In this document: positions 53,989 to 64,000 of the stretch, piece after piece
Numbering within the stretch: position 1 is the stretch's first letter
Layout of the letters: each line of letters opens with the position of its first letter
Program-made: the position numbers and the translations under genes
The notes under the pieces: generated by a model
Told to the model about the DNA's origin: nothing
The model's input: only the letters and a program-made list of their open reading frames with translations
The model's database searches: none
Assembly (NCBI GenBank): GCA_001600635.1
Contig: BCKL01000019.1
Coordinates: 502,990 to 566,989 of the forward strand
DNA from: Leucosporidium creatinivorum
Taxonomy: Eukaryota; Basidiomycota; Microbotryomycetes; Leucosporidiales; Leucosporidiaceae
Length of the DNA: 64,000 bases
Direction: 5' to 3'

Positions 53989-56835
53989 ATGGCCCGTTCG
54001 CCCGTACTGAGGAGGTCCCAATCGGGCAGCCAACCCCGCAACCGACCCGCTGTACTAAAGCACGACTCCAGCTCGGACAGCTCGGACAGCTCAGACTTGG
54101 AGATCCTGCAGCGTATGTCCCTTGATTCGCTATCTTACAGCAGCACAAGCTAACAGTCTGTATCTACAGCCAAACCCACTACAGAACAAGACTACATCAT
54201 CGAACACCGCTGGACCGTGAGCTCGTCTGGCATGCTCCAAGCCGTTCGTTCGTTCGCTAAGCCCGCTCCACCGCTTTCCTACAGGAGAAGAACCAACTAC
54301 AATACCACGTCCGTCGTGCAGCGCTACACGTCCAACTTTGGTCTGCTTTGCTCTCCCCGTGCGTTCGCTCTCGATTCCCCCACTTCCAATCGCTAACCCT
54401 CGCCGAAACCGAAACAGCAACGACGCGCCCCTCATCTCCTCCTACTGGGCCCACGTCCCATCGAATCAGCAGTACCAACGCTACGAGAGGCCCCGCCCAG
54501 GCAGGCCTCCCGGTCCCAAATGGTTGGAGAGGAAGAGGAGGGAGAGTGAGGCTAGTAACAGTTTGGTCGGGAGTTGGGTCGCCGTGGGGAGTCCGAGTGC
54601 TGGCGCCGCATCGGAGCTGATGAAGAGTGGGAAGAGGAAGGCTCCTACGCCGAGCCCCGAGCCCCAAGACGAGGAGGAGGAGGAGGATCAACTCGATTCG
54701 ACTTCGGAGGAGGAGGCTCGACCTACTCCACCGGCGCCCAAGTCAGTCCCTCAGCCAACCCTCAAGAAAGCCCATCGCACGCCGGAGGAGAAGGCCGCTC
54801 GAGCAGCCAAGAAGGAACGCAAGCGTTTGCGGCGGGAGAAGAAGGCTGAGCGGGCTCGGCGGCGGGAGGCCGAGGAGCAGAAGGGGGAGCGTTCTGAGGT
54901 GAAGGTACAAGATGTTGCTGGTGGGGAGGGAAAGAAGAAGAGGAAGAGGGATAAGATCAAGAAGCAGCAGGAGAGGAGGAAGAGAAGGAAGCTCGGCCGT
55001 CAAGTGGAGCAAGGGGAGGAGCAGAAGCAGGAGGGTGTCGTTGCTCCCTCGCCCGTCGAATCGGCAGCCGACAAGCCTTCACTCGGTTCAGCATCGCCCT
55101 CGCATCCGGATCACCATCCTCTTCCCGTCGCCTCGAGCTCGAAGCCGTCCTCTACGGTGCAAAAGGGGAAGAGGGAGACTGAGGCGGTGGTGGAGAGGAA
55201 AGAGAAGGTTAGGAAGAGGAGGAAGGTGGAAGCTGGAGCTGAGGTCGCCCCGCCGACCGCTTCGACCGAGCATGAGCAAACCCTCGTTTCGGTCGACCAA
55301 CCCTCTTCGACCCTTCCACCCTCCACCACCGCGTCCAAGCCCGTTCCTCCCGCCTCATCAATCTCATCAACCTCATCCTCCCTCGCCGTCCAACCTCTTC
55401 CCGCCACATCGACCTCCAAGCCCGCTCCCGCCCCCGCTCCCGCTCGCGCACAGGCTCTCTCCCCGCTCCCTACCACCTCTACCTCCCTCCCGAGCAAGAC
55501 GGCCGCTTTGGCCCCTCCCTCCCCGCCCCTCGAAGCACCCGCCCTCTCCCACTCGCAGTCTCAGCGCCGAACCTCGACCATCCCCATCCCCATTCCCGAA
55601 ACGACGCGCCACCTCCTCCTCCGTTCTGAGGGTCCATCCCAGGTGGAGGTCGAGCTCGAGGAACAGGAGAAGAAGAAGCGCCGAAGGAAGGCCGAGAGGA
55701 AGGAGAAGAAGAAGAGGAGAAGGAAGGAGGAGGAGAGGAGGGCCCAGCGGTCACCCAGTCCCGGTACGGTCGACTCGACCCTGCAGCAAGCGAAGGAGGA
55801 GGCCCTCCGAGCCCTCTATGCGTATGCGAGCTTGGAGGTCGGGGGACGAGTGTATGAGTATAGGCCTAGGTGGAGGGAGTTGGAGGAGAGGGGTGTAAGG
55901 GGGTGGGAGGTGAGTTTTTGCTTTCTCTTTCTTCTTCCTTTTGCTTCTTTTGAGAGGGCGCGGGCGAGGGAGGGAGGCCAAGGAGGGAGAGCTGATTTCA
56001 TCGGTCTTTTTTGTCTCTTTGGGGACGGGCGGGGGGAGAGCAGGATCATGTGGAGGAGATCCTTTCGTTTCAGCCTGCTGGACCAGCGACGGGGGGGTCG
56101 GGGTCGGGGTCGGGGTCGGGAGCAGGAGCAGGAGGGTCGCCGAGCAAGCTTGCGGGGAGAGCGGCCGATGATGGAGCTGGAGCTGGAGCAGGGGAGGGGT
56201 GCATGTGTTTTGTAGTATGGTGAGTATGTTCCTGTCTCTCCTTTCTCTGCCTCTCGAGTCCTGGGCTGTTTTGTTTTGAGGAGAGAGCAAGGCGCTGACC
56301 CTCCTCCCTCTCTTCCCCTCGACGACCGACGACTTGTCAATGAAACAGGGCTCAAGACCTCTCCTACTCGTGGCTTCCTTTACATTTGGTCAGAAGGAGA
56401 TGTCCAGGGAAGGTGAGTAGGCTTTCTAGTCGACACGAGACGAGATGAACGCTCGGCGCTGATCCCTTCTTTCTCCACTCACTCTCTCCTCTGCTCGCCC
56501 GCTCGACGGCCATAGTTGATCGACTTGTTCGAGGTGAGCTCTCCCCCCTTGCATGCATCGGTCTCGTCCTTTTATGCATCGCTGACCGTACCGGTACCGT
56601 CCTCCTTCGTCGCCTGCCTCTTCATTCCCTCTCCCTTACCTCTCTCCCGCTCTCTCTCCCTCTCTCGCCCGACAAACAGAAATCCATCGAGTGGCATCAT
56701 CCAGCACCAGCACCAAAAAGCAGCACTCCTACTGCCTTCTCCTCCTTGCCGAAGAAGAGCCTCGTCAACGACAACGAGGGCAAGGAGAAGGTCGACCTGC
56801 GCCGAGCGGTTTCGGAGGGGAGTGAGGAGCTGTGA
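53989..56835 (+). CDS. Divergent HP1-like protein: chromo and chromoshadow-like domains
   Basis: ATG 53989 (MARSPVLRRSQSGSQPRNRP), an acidic Ser/Asp stretch, then exons reading PTTEQDYIIEHRWTEKNQLQ and LWSALLSPNDAPLISSYWAH. These suggest a poor chromodomain, with the usual KWxGY missing. A long Lys/Arg/Glu-rich and Pro/Ser-rich linker follows (about residues 120-540). The C-terminal part reads WEDHVEEILSFQPA, a Gly/Ser-rich insertion, CMCFVVWAQDLSYSW, then RRRCPGKLIDLFEKSIEWHH. That last stretch resembles the CPxxVIxFYEERLxWH end of chromoshadow domains and spans an 18-nt microexon (56517-56534). The stop is TGA 56833-56835. If correct, it would be a heterochromatin protein binding methylated H3K9; this is an inference from weak similarity. 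Confidence 0.55.
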
Positions 56836-57156
56836 GGTCGGTTGCTGCTGCCCTTTGGAGGGCGTGCGAGGGGTCGAGAGGTAGTGCTTTTCATTTTGTT
56901 GTCGTACAATCTAATTCTGTCTCAGCCTATTCCCTCCCTTGCGGTGGTGAGAAAGAGCAGGGGAGCGAGCGCCGAGCAGCTGAGGAAGGGGGAGCTGAGC
57001 GGGGAGGAGCCTCCTGAAAGCGGTCGAAGGAGCAAGTAGAGCGGGGGGTCTGTAGCCTTGTACATACCATCGAGTCGAGCCGAGCCCCTTTAGCCCAACC
57101 CTCACCTCCGCGTCTTTCCTCCCTCTTGGTCTCGTCGTCTCTGGTCCTATCTCTCT

Positions 57157-57158
<2 letters not shown>

Positions 57159-57193
<35 letters not shown>
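57159..57193 (+). repeat. CAG trinucleotide repeat (about 11 units)
   Basis: A perfect CAG run between a possible acceptor CTCTCTACAG and the start of the F-box frame. In that frame it encodes Ala (GCA). Confidence 0.9.
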
Positions 57194-57195
<2 letters not shown>

Positions 57196-58464
57196 GTGGC
57201 TTCACCTGATCGTACTTTCTCTTCTATCTCGCTACAAGATGATTTTAGCCCTCCTCCCACTCGTCAACAACAATCGAGGTTAACCTTAACCTCGCTCCCT
57301 TATGAACTGCTGTACCTCATCATCTCCTCCACTCTCCCACCTTCCCTCAGCATAGGAGGGACCACCAAGGACCATTCCCACCGCACTTGCACTCTCCTCC
57401 AACTCTCACTCGTTCATCGCTCCTTGACTCCTCCAGCTCAAGCACTCCTCTTCGCTTCCCTCTCCCTCTCCCGTCCAGCACAAGCATCCAAATGGCTAGC
57501 CTCTCCTCTGACCATGGAGAGCAGGTACGCCACCAAAGAGTTGGAAATCTCGGGAGTTAAAGATGGTCAAGGATTGGGAGGGGCTCAGGCTATCAGAGTC
57601 TTGGCCAAATGTAGGGGGGTAAAGTGGTTGAGGTTGATGGATTTCAAGAGGTTGAGCTGTAGGCTTGTACAGCTGGACGCGCTGGCTGGTACGTTTTCCC
57701 CTCCCACTCCCGCTGTCGAGTCGCTGTCAATTCTCGCCGAGCCGTCGCCGAGCAGTAGCTCACCCACCCGCCGCTTTCCTTTCGAAGGCCTCAAAACGCT
57801 GCACCTCCTCACCCCCTTCCCCGACCCTCCCTCCCGCATCATCTCCCTCCACCCCTCCTTCACTCTCACCTCTCTCCACCTGTTCAACCGCACCTTCTCT
57901 TCCTCCCTCCTCGTCCTCCTCCTCCGCTCCTCCTCCTCCTCCCTCCGCTCGCTACACATCTCCATGTCCCCTCAAACTACCGCCTACCCCGGTTTGATCG
58001 AGGGGTTCGAGGTCGTTGCACCGGGGTTGAGCGAGTTGAGGCTGTTGAATCGACCGAGTGAGGAGCTGGTCGAGCTGCTGCACCTCTGCACTCGCCTCAG
58101 AGTGCTCGTCTGCCACGCTTCCGTCAACCTACAAGCTATCCTCGACGCTCTACCCTGGCCCACCAACCCGGACGCCCAAGGGCTTGAAACGCTCGACCTA
58201 GCGGTAGATTACAACGCCCTCTCCCTCCTTCGTCTCCTTTCTCTCCGACTCTTCTCCCCCACCACCCGAGCACGTCTCCCAGCAGGCCCTCTCGCCAACC
58301 TCCAAACCCTCATCCTACGAGGCACCACATCAACCGAGTTGCAGACGATGGGCCAGGCGAGTTTTTTGAGGTCGTGCGAGAGGGAGGGCGTTAGGGTTGT
58401 TATGGATGAGGAGGGGGAGGAGATGGTGGCGGGGAGGAGGAGGGGGAGGGGTTTGTTTGATTGA
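57196..58464 (+). CDS. F-box-like protein, 5' end uncertain
   Basis: A single open frame of about 420 codons beginning at the non-ATG codon GTG 57196 (ASPDRTFSSISLQDD). The F-box-like helix pair is LTLTSLPYELLYLIISSTLP with LSLVHRSLTPPAQALLFASL. Leucine-rich stretches follow: LKTLHLLTPFPDPPS, LTSLHLFNRTFSSSL, LETLDLAVDYNAL, LANLQTLILRG. It ends GRRRGRGLFD with TGA. Such proteins recruit substrates to SCF ubiquitin ligases. No in-frame ATG lies between the upstream stop at 57091 and the F-box. Either an upstream exon splices at CTACAG 57160, or initiation is at a near-cognate codon. The first internal Met (MESRYATK) would lose the F-box. Confidence 0.6.
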   Translation: MASPDRTFSSISLQDDFSPPPTRQQQSRLTLTSLPYELLYLIISSTLPPSLSIGGTTKDHSHRTCTLLQLSLVHRSLTPPAQALLFASLSLSRPAQASKWLASPLTMESRYATKELEISGVKDGQGLGGAQAIRVLAKCRGVKWLRLMDFKRLSCRLVQLDALAGTFSPPTPAVESLSILAEPSPSSSSPTRRFPFEGLKTLHLLTPFPDPPSRIISLHPSFTLTSLHLFNRTFSSSLLVLLLRSSSSSLRSLHISMSPQTTAYPGLIEGFEVVAPGLSELRLLNRPSEELVELLHLCTRLRVLVCHASVNLQAILDALPWPTNPDAQGLETLDLAVDYNALSLLRLLSLRLFSPTTRARLPAGPLANLQTLILRGTTSTELQTMGQASFLRSCEREGVRVVMDEEGEEMVAGRRRGRGLFD

Positions 58465-59452
58465 GGGGGCATGAGTGAGGGGTGGAGTGAGGAGAAGGGA
58501 GGTGAGTTCGGCGTCGAGGAGATGGAGGGTCGGGCGCGACGCTGATACTATCCAAGGCTCTACAGGTCGGCCGAAAACTCGCTCCCTAATATACACCACA
58601 ACCGACTGTTCTTCCTCCTCTCCTCTCCTTACCTTACCTTGCCACCCTCCCTCCCTTCCTGCACGCTCACTACTCCCTTTTCCTCGCGCGCGCGCGCGCC
58701 GACTCTCCCTTCCGCCCTAGCGACAATCTTACATCTCATCATCCGCCTCGCGAGGTCAATAGTATCCCAAGTTGGACGAAGATGTTGCGCTGCAGCTCGG
58801 CTCGGGACGAACGGAGCGGAGCTGAGATGAGATGAGATGAGTGCGAAAGGGAGGGAAGGGAGGAAAGCGCAGGCGCCTTATCACCCCATGTCAAATCACA
58901 CATGTAGCATATAGTAACCTCGTCTACTGCAGCGGGCTCGGAGAAGCTCGAGCAGAGCGCAATGAGAGCGAAAGGGAGGGGAGTTGAGTTCAGTTCGGCG
59001 ATTAGGCTCGTTTCGGGTCAGGCTGAAAGCGCTCGAGCGAGTTGGACGGCGCGAGGACGGCGCTTCTGCTGCTTGCAGCGTCCTTGAAGTAGTGCCCTAC
59101 AGCTCCTCCTTCGGCTCCGTCCCTCCCATTTTGCCCCTTTTCTGCTTCGTTACATGACGTCCCTCCTTTCCCTCGGCGATGGCGGTGACGACCTCAAATC
59201 TCGTGTTCGCTCGCTGTCCACAACGATACATATAAGGTGTGTTGCTGTATTGTCTACAATATGTACTGTAAACAGAGAGAGCAGAAGGAAGGCGCGTCGC
59301 GGTACTACTGATGCGCGAGCGATGCTATTGCTGAGGGAGGTGTTGCGAAGGGGTCGTAAAGGGAGAGAGGAAAGGTCTATGTGCGATGAGAAGGACGAGC
59401 GAGTATGTTGCTCTTATGTACATGATCGTTTTGGTGGTGGAGCCGGAAGGTC
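58465..59452. other. Intergenic, no gene recognised
   Basis: About 1 kb containing a GC dinucleotide run near 58686-58697 and short frames only. Confidence 0.45.
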
Positions 59453-59639
59453 CTAGTACAGCCTCTGAGCCGACCTCTTCCTAATCGTCTGCTCGGCGGA
59501 ACGACGCTTCGGCGACGATCCGGAGCTCGAGCTCGACTTATCAGCCGCCACGCCGTCCAGACGGTCCTTGTTCTGGATCTGTAGCTTGAGATCCTCGAAG
59601 CGGGCTTGGGTGTAGTGCGCCAATGATTCTGCGCGCGGG

Positions 59640-59694
<55 letters not shown>

Positions 59695-59871
59695 CAGCTC
59701 GCTGCGAAGGGGCAAGGCAAGGAGGGGGGAGGGGAGAAACGCACGGCGGTAGGCTTTCAAAGGGGAGATTTCCTCCGATAGTGAGGTGGAGAGTGCCGCA
59801 GCGAGGGGAGAGAGGGAGAGCGAGTCGACAGAGTCGGGAGAGGAGCAGGGGGACGCGAGGGTGGTCGACAT
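59453..59871 (-). CDS. Small unknown protein, two exons
   Basis: ATG 59871 (MSTTLASPCSSPDSVDSLSL), exon 1 ending SPLKAYR with one base of the next codon. An intron with donor GTGCGT, branch CTGAC and a 53-base C tract (on this strand) before acceptor GCGCGCAG follows. Exon 2 reads QSLAHYTQARFEDLKLQIQN and KDRLDGVAADK, then a Ser run, and ends RKRSAQRLY at TAG 59453-59455. Length is about 107 residues. The central amphipathic helix and the Ser/Arg-rich basic tail suggest a small adaptor-like protein. No family recognised. Confidence 0.6.
59641..59693 (+). repeat. Uninterrupted run of 53 G
   Basis: Lies inside the intron of the small gene on the minus strand, between its branch site and acceptor. 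The true length may differ, since such runs are assembled poorly. Confidence 0.9.
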
Positions 59872-60773
59872 TGCTGCTCAGCTGAGTTCGGCGGAGGTGA
59901 GGGCGCGAGAGCTGGAGCAGGAGAGGGAGGATTAGCTGCTTGTATTGAGGTACAGGATGGTGAAGGGACGAACACTTGGTACACTGGAGAGCTTGGGAGG
60001 ATGTGATGTGAAGGAGGAAGAGCGTCCTCGTCGCCCTTGGGTGGGAAATGACGACCGCCGAAAGCAGCTTGGCTTCGAGGAGTTCGAGTTGATATTCGCG
60101 GTCCCCTCGCTGTGAGCAGCTCAGAAAGATATCCGGGTTGCTGCATGCGATCATGAACCGGCGCGCTGGGCGGCTGATGTCAGCCAGCTCGTGTCCCAGT
60201 GGCTTCGGGCAAGCCGGGAGGTGGCTTCGGTGATGTCAATTGCAACGGGCGCAGATAGCGAGACGATGCGCTGCATCAGATATCTAGTGCGGAGCAATGC
60301 GGAGAAGAAAACAATGTGATGAGGTGCAGAGGTGACGAGATAGCCTCGGAGGTGGGCGAGGAGACGAGCAGAGCGCAAAGCGAAGGGGAGCAAGAGGTCA
60401 TCGCCGAAGTGGGCTACTTTTGGGAATCTGCAGCACATCTCCCTGGTCTGCGAAGTTGGTTGGTAGCTCAAGATGCTGTTGAGATTTGAGCGAGCTCTGC
60501 TGGACGAGCAAGCGCAGTGCAAGATGTGCAGAACGGCGCGGCCGAGAGCGCCGAGCTCGACGCTGCTCGCATCCTCCGCCCCCGAGGTCCCGGGTCTCTC
60601 TCGCACTCAGAATTGCTCAGGACTCGACCTTGACTGCACGGCCACAGAACAGCGCCCAGCTGGAGCTCCACAAACGTCTACACCCGCCTCGAGCCCCTGG
60701 TTCGACATCGCCGAGGAGCAGTGCACTTCCCGCCGCTCCAATTCTCATCTCTGTCTCCTGCCATCCTCATAGG
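59872..60773. other. Intergenic upstream of the small gene and of LRARWA C
   Basis: Shared divergent upstream region of about 0.9 kb with no recognised gene. Confidence 0.45.
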
Positions 60774-61868
60774 ATGCCGCCCCCAGCAGAACAAACCCCT
60801 TCAGACATCGCCTGGTACCACAAGACCCTCGCCGACCTCCCTCATCCGCCACTCAGCGTCGACTCGACCGCCGAGGAATGGGCGTTCGCTCTCCAAACTC
60901 GGGAACGACTGGCCCATCTCATCCTCCTCCCAACTCATGAGTCTCCCTTCACCTTTCCCGGTCCAACCGCTGCGCGTCAACAGCAAAGAGCCGAAAGAGA
61001 GCGAGAGGATCTGGCTCGGCGAGCTTTGGAGCAGGACAAGCGGCACAAGGTCAACCTAGGAGTTGAGACCGGACGGCCAGGGGGAGTCAAGGACGCTCAG
61101 TCGATGGTTAACACCTTTGTAGGAGATAAGGTCAACGGGAGGCCCTTCGTTTTTGTGAGTAGGGAGGTCGGAGGGAAAGCTCGGCGTTGCCATTCGAGCT
61201 CCCGAGCAGATGGCTGAGCTTGCTCACTTCCCACCTTGCAGCTGATGCGAGACGAAGACGTCAATGCGGCACTTGGTGACTACGTCCGAGCCACGGCGCA
61301 GAAGATGGTAGGTACTTCTCTCGGCTCCAGCAATCACTCGGATCTCGTCTCCGAAGCTTCGAGGCTGACGCTGACCCGCTCGTCACCTACAGCGTCTCGC
61401 AGCTCGAACTGACGCCGATCCAGATGGAAAGACGCTCTACATCATTGCCAGGTACTGGGACCAGTGTGATCCTCTGCAGAAGGCCGAGGGCGTGGTAGCG
61501 GCGAGTCAGTATCGCAAGGTGAGCGAGCTACAGCCTGCTGTCGGAGAGAGAGAGAGAGGGCTAGGCTGAACTTTGCTACACTACTCCAGCGCATCAGGCT
61601 CGCGCAAGCTGCTCGCCGAGCGAGGCCGCGCATCTCCTCGCCAGCGGGCTGGCGCTCAGCGTCGGCGTTCGAAGCTCACAATGCTGTTCAGGTGAGTCGA
61701 ACTGCTCACGAACTTCTGCTTGAGCTCGCTCACACGTGAACCAAAACCTTTCTTGATTCTTTGCCTCGACCCTAGAGCCTCAGCCATCAGCACCTCCCCT
61801 CGCTCTCTCCAAGGCAGGCTCGGCGCTCGCGGGTCTCGCAAGCTCAGCTTCGGGCGCGGTGGGCGTGA
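60774..61868 (+). CDS. LRARWA-family gene C, intact single-domain member
   Basis: ATG 60774 (MPPPAEQTPSDIAWYHKTL). Exon 1: ADLPHPPLSVDSTAEEWAFA, a Glu/Arg/Lys-rich middle, ending GRPFVF. Exon 2: LMRDEDVNAALGDYVRATAQ, KM. Exon 3: RTDADPDGKTLYIIARYWDQ, CDPLQKAEGVVAASQY. Exon 4: RIRLAQAARRARPRISSPAG, ending HNAVQ. Last exon: SLSHQHLPSLSPRQARRSRV, ending QLRARWA with TGA 61866-61868. All junctions are in phase; about 230 residues. Its exon 1 (DIAW, AEEW) is closer to A than to B or D. It ends 33 bases from the USB1 stop on the other strand. Function unknown. Confidence 0.72.
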
Positions 61869-61901
61869 GCCGGTGATCAGACTTTGGTATGATAGACAGC
61901 A

Positions 61902-62994
61902 CTATCCTCCAAATGCATACTTTGTGACCTGCTGCCCAATCTTGACGCACACCTGCCCGACCCAGAGCTCCTCCTCTCGTAAAGCCTTGCCAAGCTTCCG
62001 TTCCAAGTCGGCGAGCTCCTCCTCATCGAACGGGAGTTGTGATGTAGGTGAGGAGGAGTTGGTGGTGATGCAGCTCCACGCGATGGAGGTGTGGAAGCGA
62101 GGGTTGTCGTAGTAGGGAGGAAGGCGGAGGGCGGTGAGGGAGCTGTTGAGGAGGGCAACAAAGTCCTTCATCTGCAGCGGGCCAGGGAAGCACGATCAGC
62201 ATGAGCGTTTGAGGGAGGCGAGCTGAACGGATGAGTGAGTCACAGCGTCGTAACCTTGCCCAATTTCGATTCCCAAGAAGCGCCGAGTTTTGTCGTCGTT
62301 CTCCAGCCATGCGAAGGTGGCGTAGCGAGCCGAGAAGCTGCAGCAGCGCGGCATGGTCAACCAGCGTTCCCTACCTCATACTCAAGCTCGACCGAGCCCA
62401 CCTCGTCGTCTCATTTGCCAACTTGGCTACCGCCGCTCGAAGCTCGGCGCGCTGGTTCGTCTGCAAGATGAGCGGCCTTGAGAGCGACAGATGCAGTGGC
62501 GGTTGGTCCTTGATAGCTTTGTCCTTTGCTCCGACTGCTAGAGATGGTAGCAGCGAGTGCACTGCCCTCTTGGGATCTTCCAGCGGCGGCGGAGGTGTAG
62601 CGAGCTTGAGCGCCTTCTCGAGCGTTCTACGGAGCTCGTCGCTCGGTGTCACTGCGGTAGGGGACAGCAGTCAGCATTCTGAAGCTCTTCAGCGAGCCGA
62701 GCATCCACTCACGCTCCAAGTAGACGTGCGAAGCCCACTGGCCTTGAGCGTGCGGAACGCTTCGAGTACGGCCTTGGTGCAGCTCGAGCGAGTCACTCAC
62801 GCGAGCTTTAGGTATAGTGTGAGCAGCTAGCTGCTGTCTGAGCACTTCACGATCCACGAACGACTCACGAGGCGCCGAGAAGGCCTCATCGAGGGAAGGG
62901 AGCTTCCTGTCGCGATGTAAAATATTAGCAGAGGCTCCTCGGAGCAGGGGGTGGTTCATTAAGCTCACCGCTTCTTCTTGGGCGGCTCAGCCAT
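61902..62994 (-). CDS. USB1: U6 snRNA 3' phosphodiesterase Usb1 (2H family)
   Basis: ATG 62994 (MAEPPKKKR), a short intron, then KLPSLDEAFSAPRESFVD, HAQGQWASHVYLE, VTPSDELRRTLEKALKLA. The first catalytic motif is PLHLSLSRPLILQ (HLS) and the second FHTSIAWSCI (HTS). It ends KIGQQVTKYAFGG at TAG 61902-61904. The paired HxS/T motifs and their spacing define the 2H phosphodiesterases. Usb1 trims and modifies the 3' end of U6 snRNA in the nucleus. The PKKKRK at the N-terminus reads as a nuclear localisation signal, created by the first splice junction. Confidence 0.85.
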
Positions 62995-63532
62995 CCTTCT
63001 CTCCCTGTACAGGCGAAGGGAACAGCGCTAGTTGAGGGAGTCGCGATGCTTCGAGCTGCGGAGGGGCGACAGAGCAGTGTTAGCAGACGTAGGAGCACGA
63101 AGATGCTCTCAGATAATACAGCTAGCACCTTGTGTACCGTGCAGAGCCACTTCGGCCTCGTTTGGGACGCCTCACGCAGGGAAGAGCTGAAGAAAGAGCG
63201 GCTGCTTACCTGTAAATATATAGCTGCTTTCCGGAATCGGACGCTCGTGTAGCCTCTGCCCAGTATCGTCCGATTCGAGAGACAGCAAGCAGAGAGAAGG
63301 AAGCGGAGGCAAGACACGATTCGACGATTCGGCTCGAGCTTCACGTCTCGACTTTTGACGGCAGAGGACTGGCAGAGGGCGCCAAAAGGTCATGCTCCAC
63401 ACTCAGAAGTGATCCTGAGCTTCGAGTACTCGCTAGTTGGCTTAGCTCTCTCCACAAGTCGCCGTGCTGAGGTGAAAAGAGTTGCCAACGAGCGCCGAAC
63501 CCGGCTCGACCGAGTCAGCAGGTCTATGTAGT
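62995..63532. other. Intergenic between USB1 and the M20 peptidase gene
   Basis: About 540 bases, the USB1 upstream side. Short frames only. Confidence 0.45.
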
Positions 63533-64000
63533 CTACTCCATCTTGCCCAGCGCCTTGAGCCATTCTGATACAATCGTCTTTCCTTTCTGCTCGAGGGGAG
63601 AGTGTCAGCGCCGCTCTTCAGGCAGCTCGTCGGCCCCCCACCTCGCTCGGCGCACTCTGAAGCAGCAGCACTCACCTCCAGATTGACGGTCCTGATCCTC
63701 TCATCAGGCAAGTGAGCCGAGTCCGAGCTCGTCCCCATCGGGAAGTGAACCGCATCGGCTGCGAACTCGCGCTCGAGGAAAGGAAGAGAAGGGATCGACC
63801 CTCCCTCGCGAATGAAGAGGGGTTCGATGCCCCATTCGGCTTGAATGCACGAGGCAAAAGCGGTGAAGTAGGGTGAGTCGATATCGCCGAGCCACCAGTC
63901 GGCGACGTGGTTGATGTCGATCTGAAGGCGAGGCAAAGTCAGCTCCGCTCGGCGAGTGAGGGGACAGAGAAGCAGAACTCACCGAAAGCTGGTTGACGGT
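63533..64000 (-). CDS. M20 metallopeptidase, DUG2-like, C-terminal part (5' end outside window)
   Basis: The reading frame enters from the right edge. Exons read IDINHVADWWLGDIDSPYFT, IQAEWGIEPLFIREGGSIPS and FPMGTSSDSAHLPDERIRTV. After an intron comes KGKTIVSEWLKALGKME with TAG 63533-63535. REGGSIP and the metal-ligand context SDSAHLPDERI are typical of M20A peptidases. The AHLP form with WWLGD fits fungal Dug2 (glutathione degradation) better than Dug1 or carnosinase-type enzymes. Expected WD40 repeats at the N-terminus lie outside the window, so the assignment is provisional. Confidence 0.65.

Noticed and set aside
1-64000. Transposons, retroelements or viral copies
   Set aside because: No transposase, reverse transcriptase, integrase or capsid-like frame and no terminal repeats were recognised; the repeats seen are duplicated host genes.

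Overview
This is nuclear DNA of a basidiomycete fungus. Genes are interrupted by many introns of about 50-80 bases with GTRNGT donors, a CTGAC branch site and a nearby AG. The DNA is GC-rich, and the core genes (RAD3/XPD, VMA3, POR1, GUT2, seipin, USB1, a VNX1-type exchanger, a SIT siderophore transporter) read as fungal. The intron style and gene content suggest a yeast-like Pucciniomycotina such as a Microbotryomycete; that placement is an inference.

Layout. 1-12,440: RAD3 sits in the spacer of a 3.1-kb inverted repeat. Each arm carries one copy of an unknown two-TM membrane protein (right copy frameshifted) and one copy of an unknown multi-exon gene that I call the LRARWA family after its C-terminal motif. 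13.1-27 kb: VMA3, a very large polytopic membrane protein, a small coiled-coil protein and a VNX1-like exchanger, all on the minus strand. 27.8-37 kb: seipin, an LRARWA relic, a second coiled-coil paralogue, GUT2 with EF hands, a coiled-coil relic and an intact LRARWA gene. 37.6-43.5 kb: POR1, a broken LRARWA copy and a 5'-truncated POR1 duplicate. 44-51.2 kb: a double GNAT acetyltransferase, a siderophore transporter and a duplicated fragment of it. 51.5-64 kb: an SGNH/PC-esterase-like type II membrane protein, a divergent HP1-like chromo/chromoshadow protein, an F-box protein, a small unknown gene, an intact LRARWA gene, USB1 and the 3' end of a DUG2-like M20 peptidase.

The housekeeping genes do not form a common pathway. 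What links the window is repeated local duplication. Two undescribed-looking families (LRARWA: B and C intact, A doubled, D and E decayed; and the MASLSQLL hendecad coiled-coil family: two genes and a relic) recur between the core genes. They often lie next to each other, alongside inverted or partial duplicates of neighbouring single-copy genes. No transposase, reverse transcriptase, viral element, tRNA, rRNA or CRISPR array was recognised.
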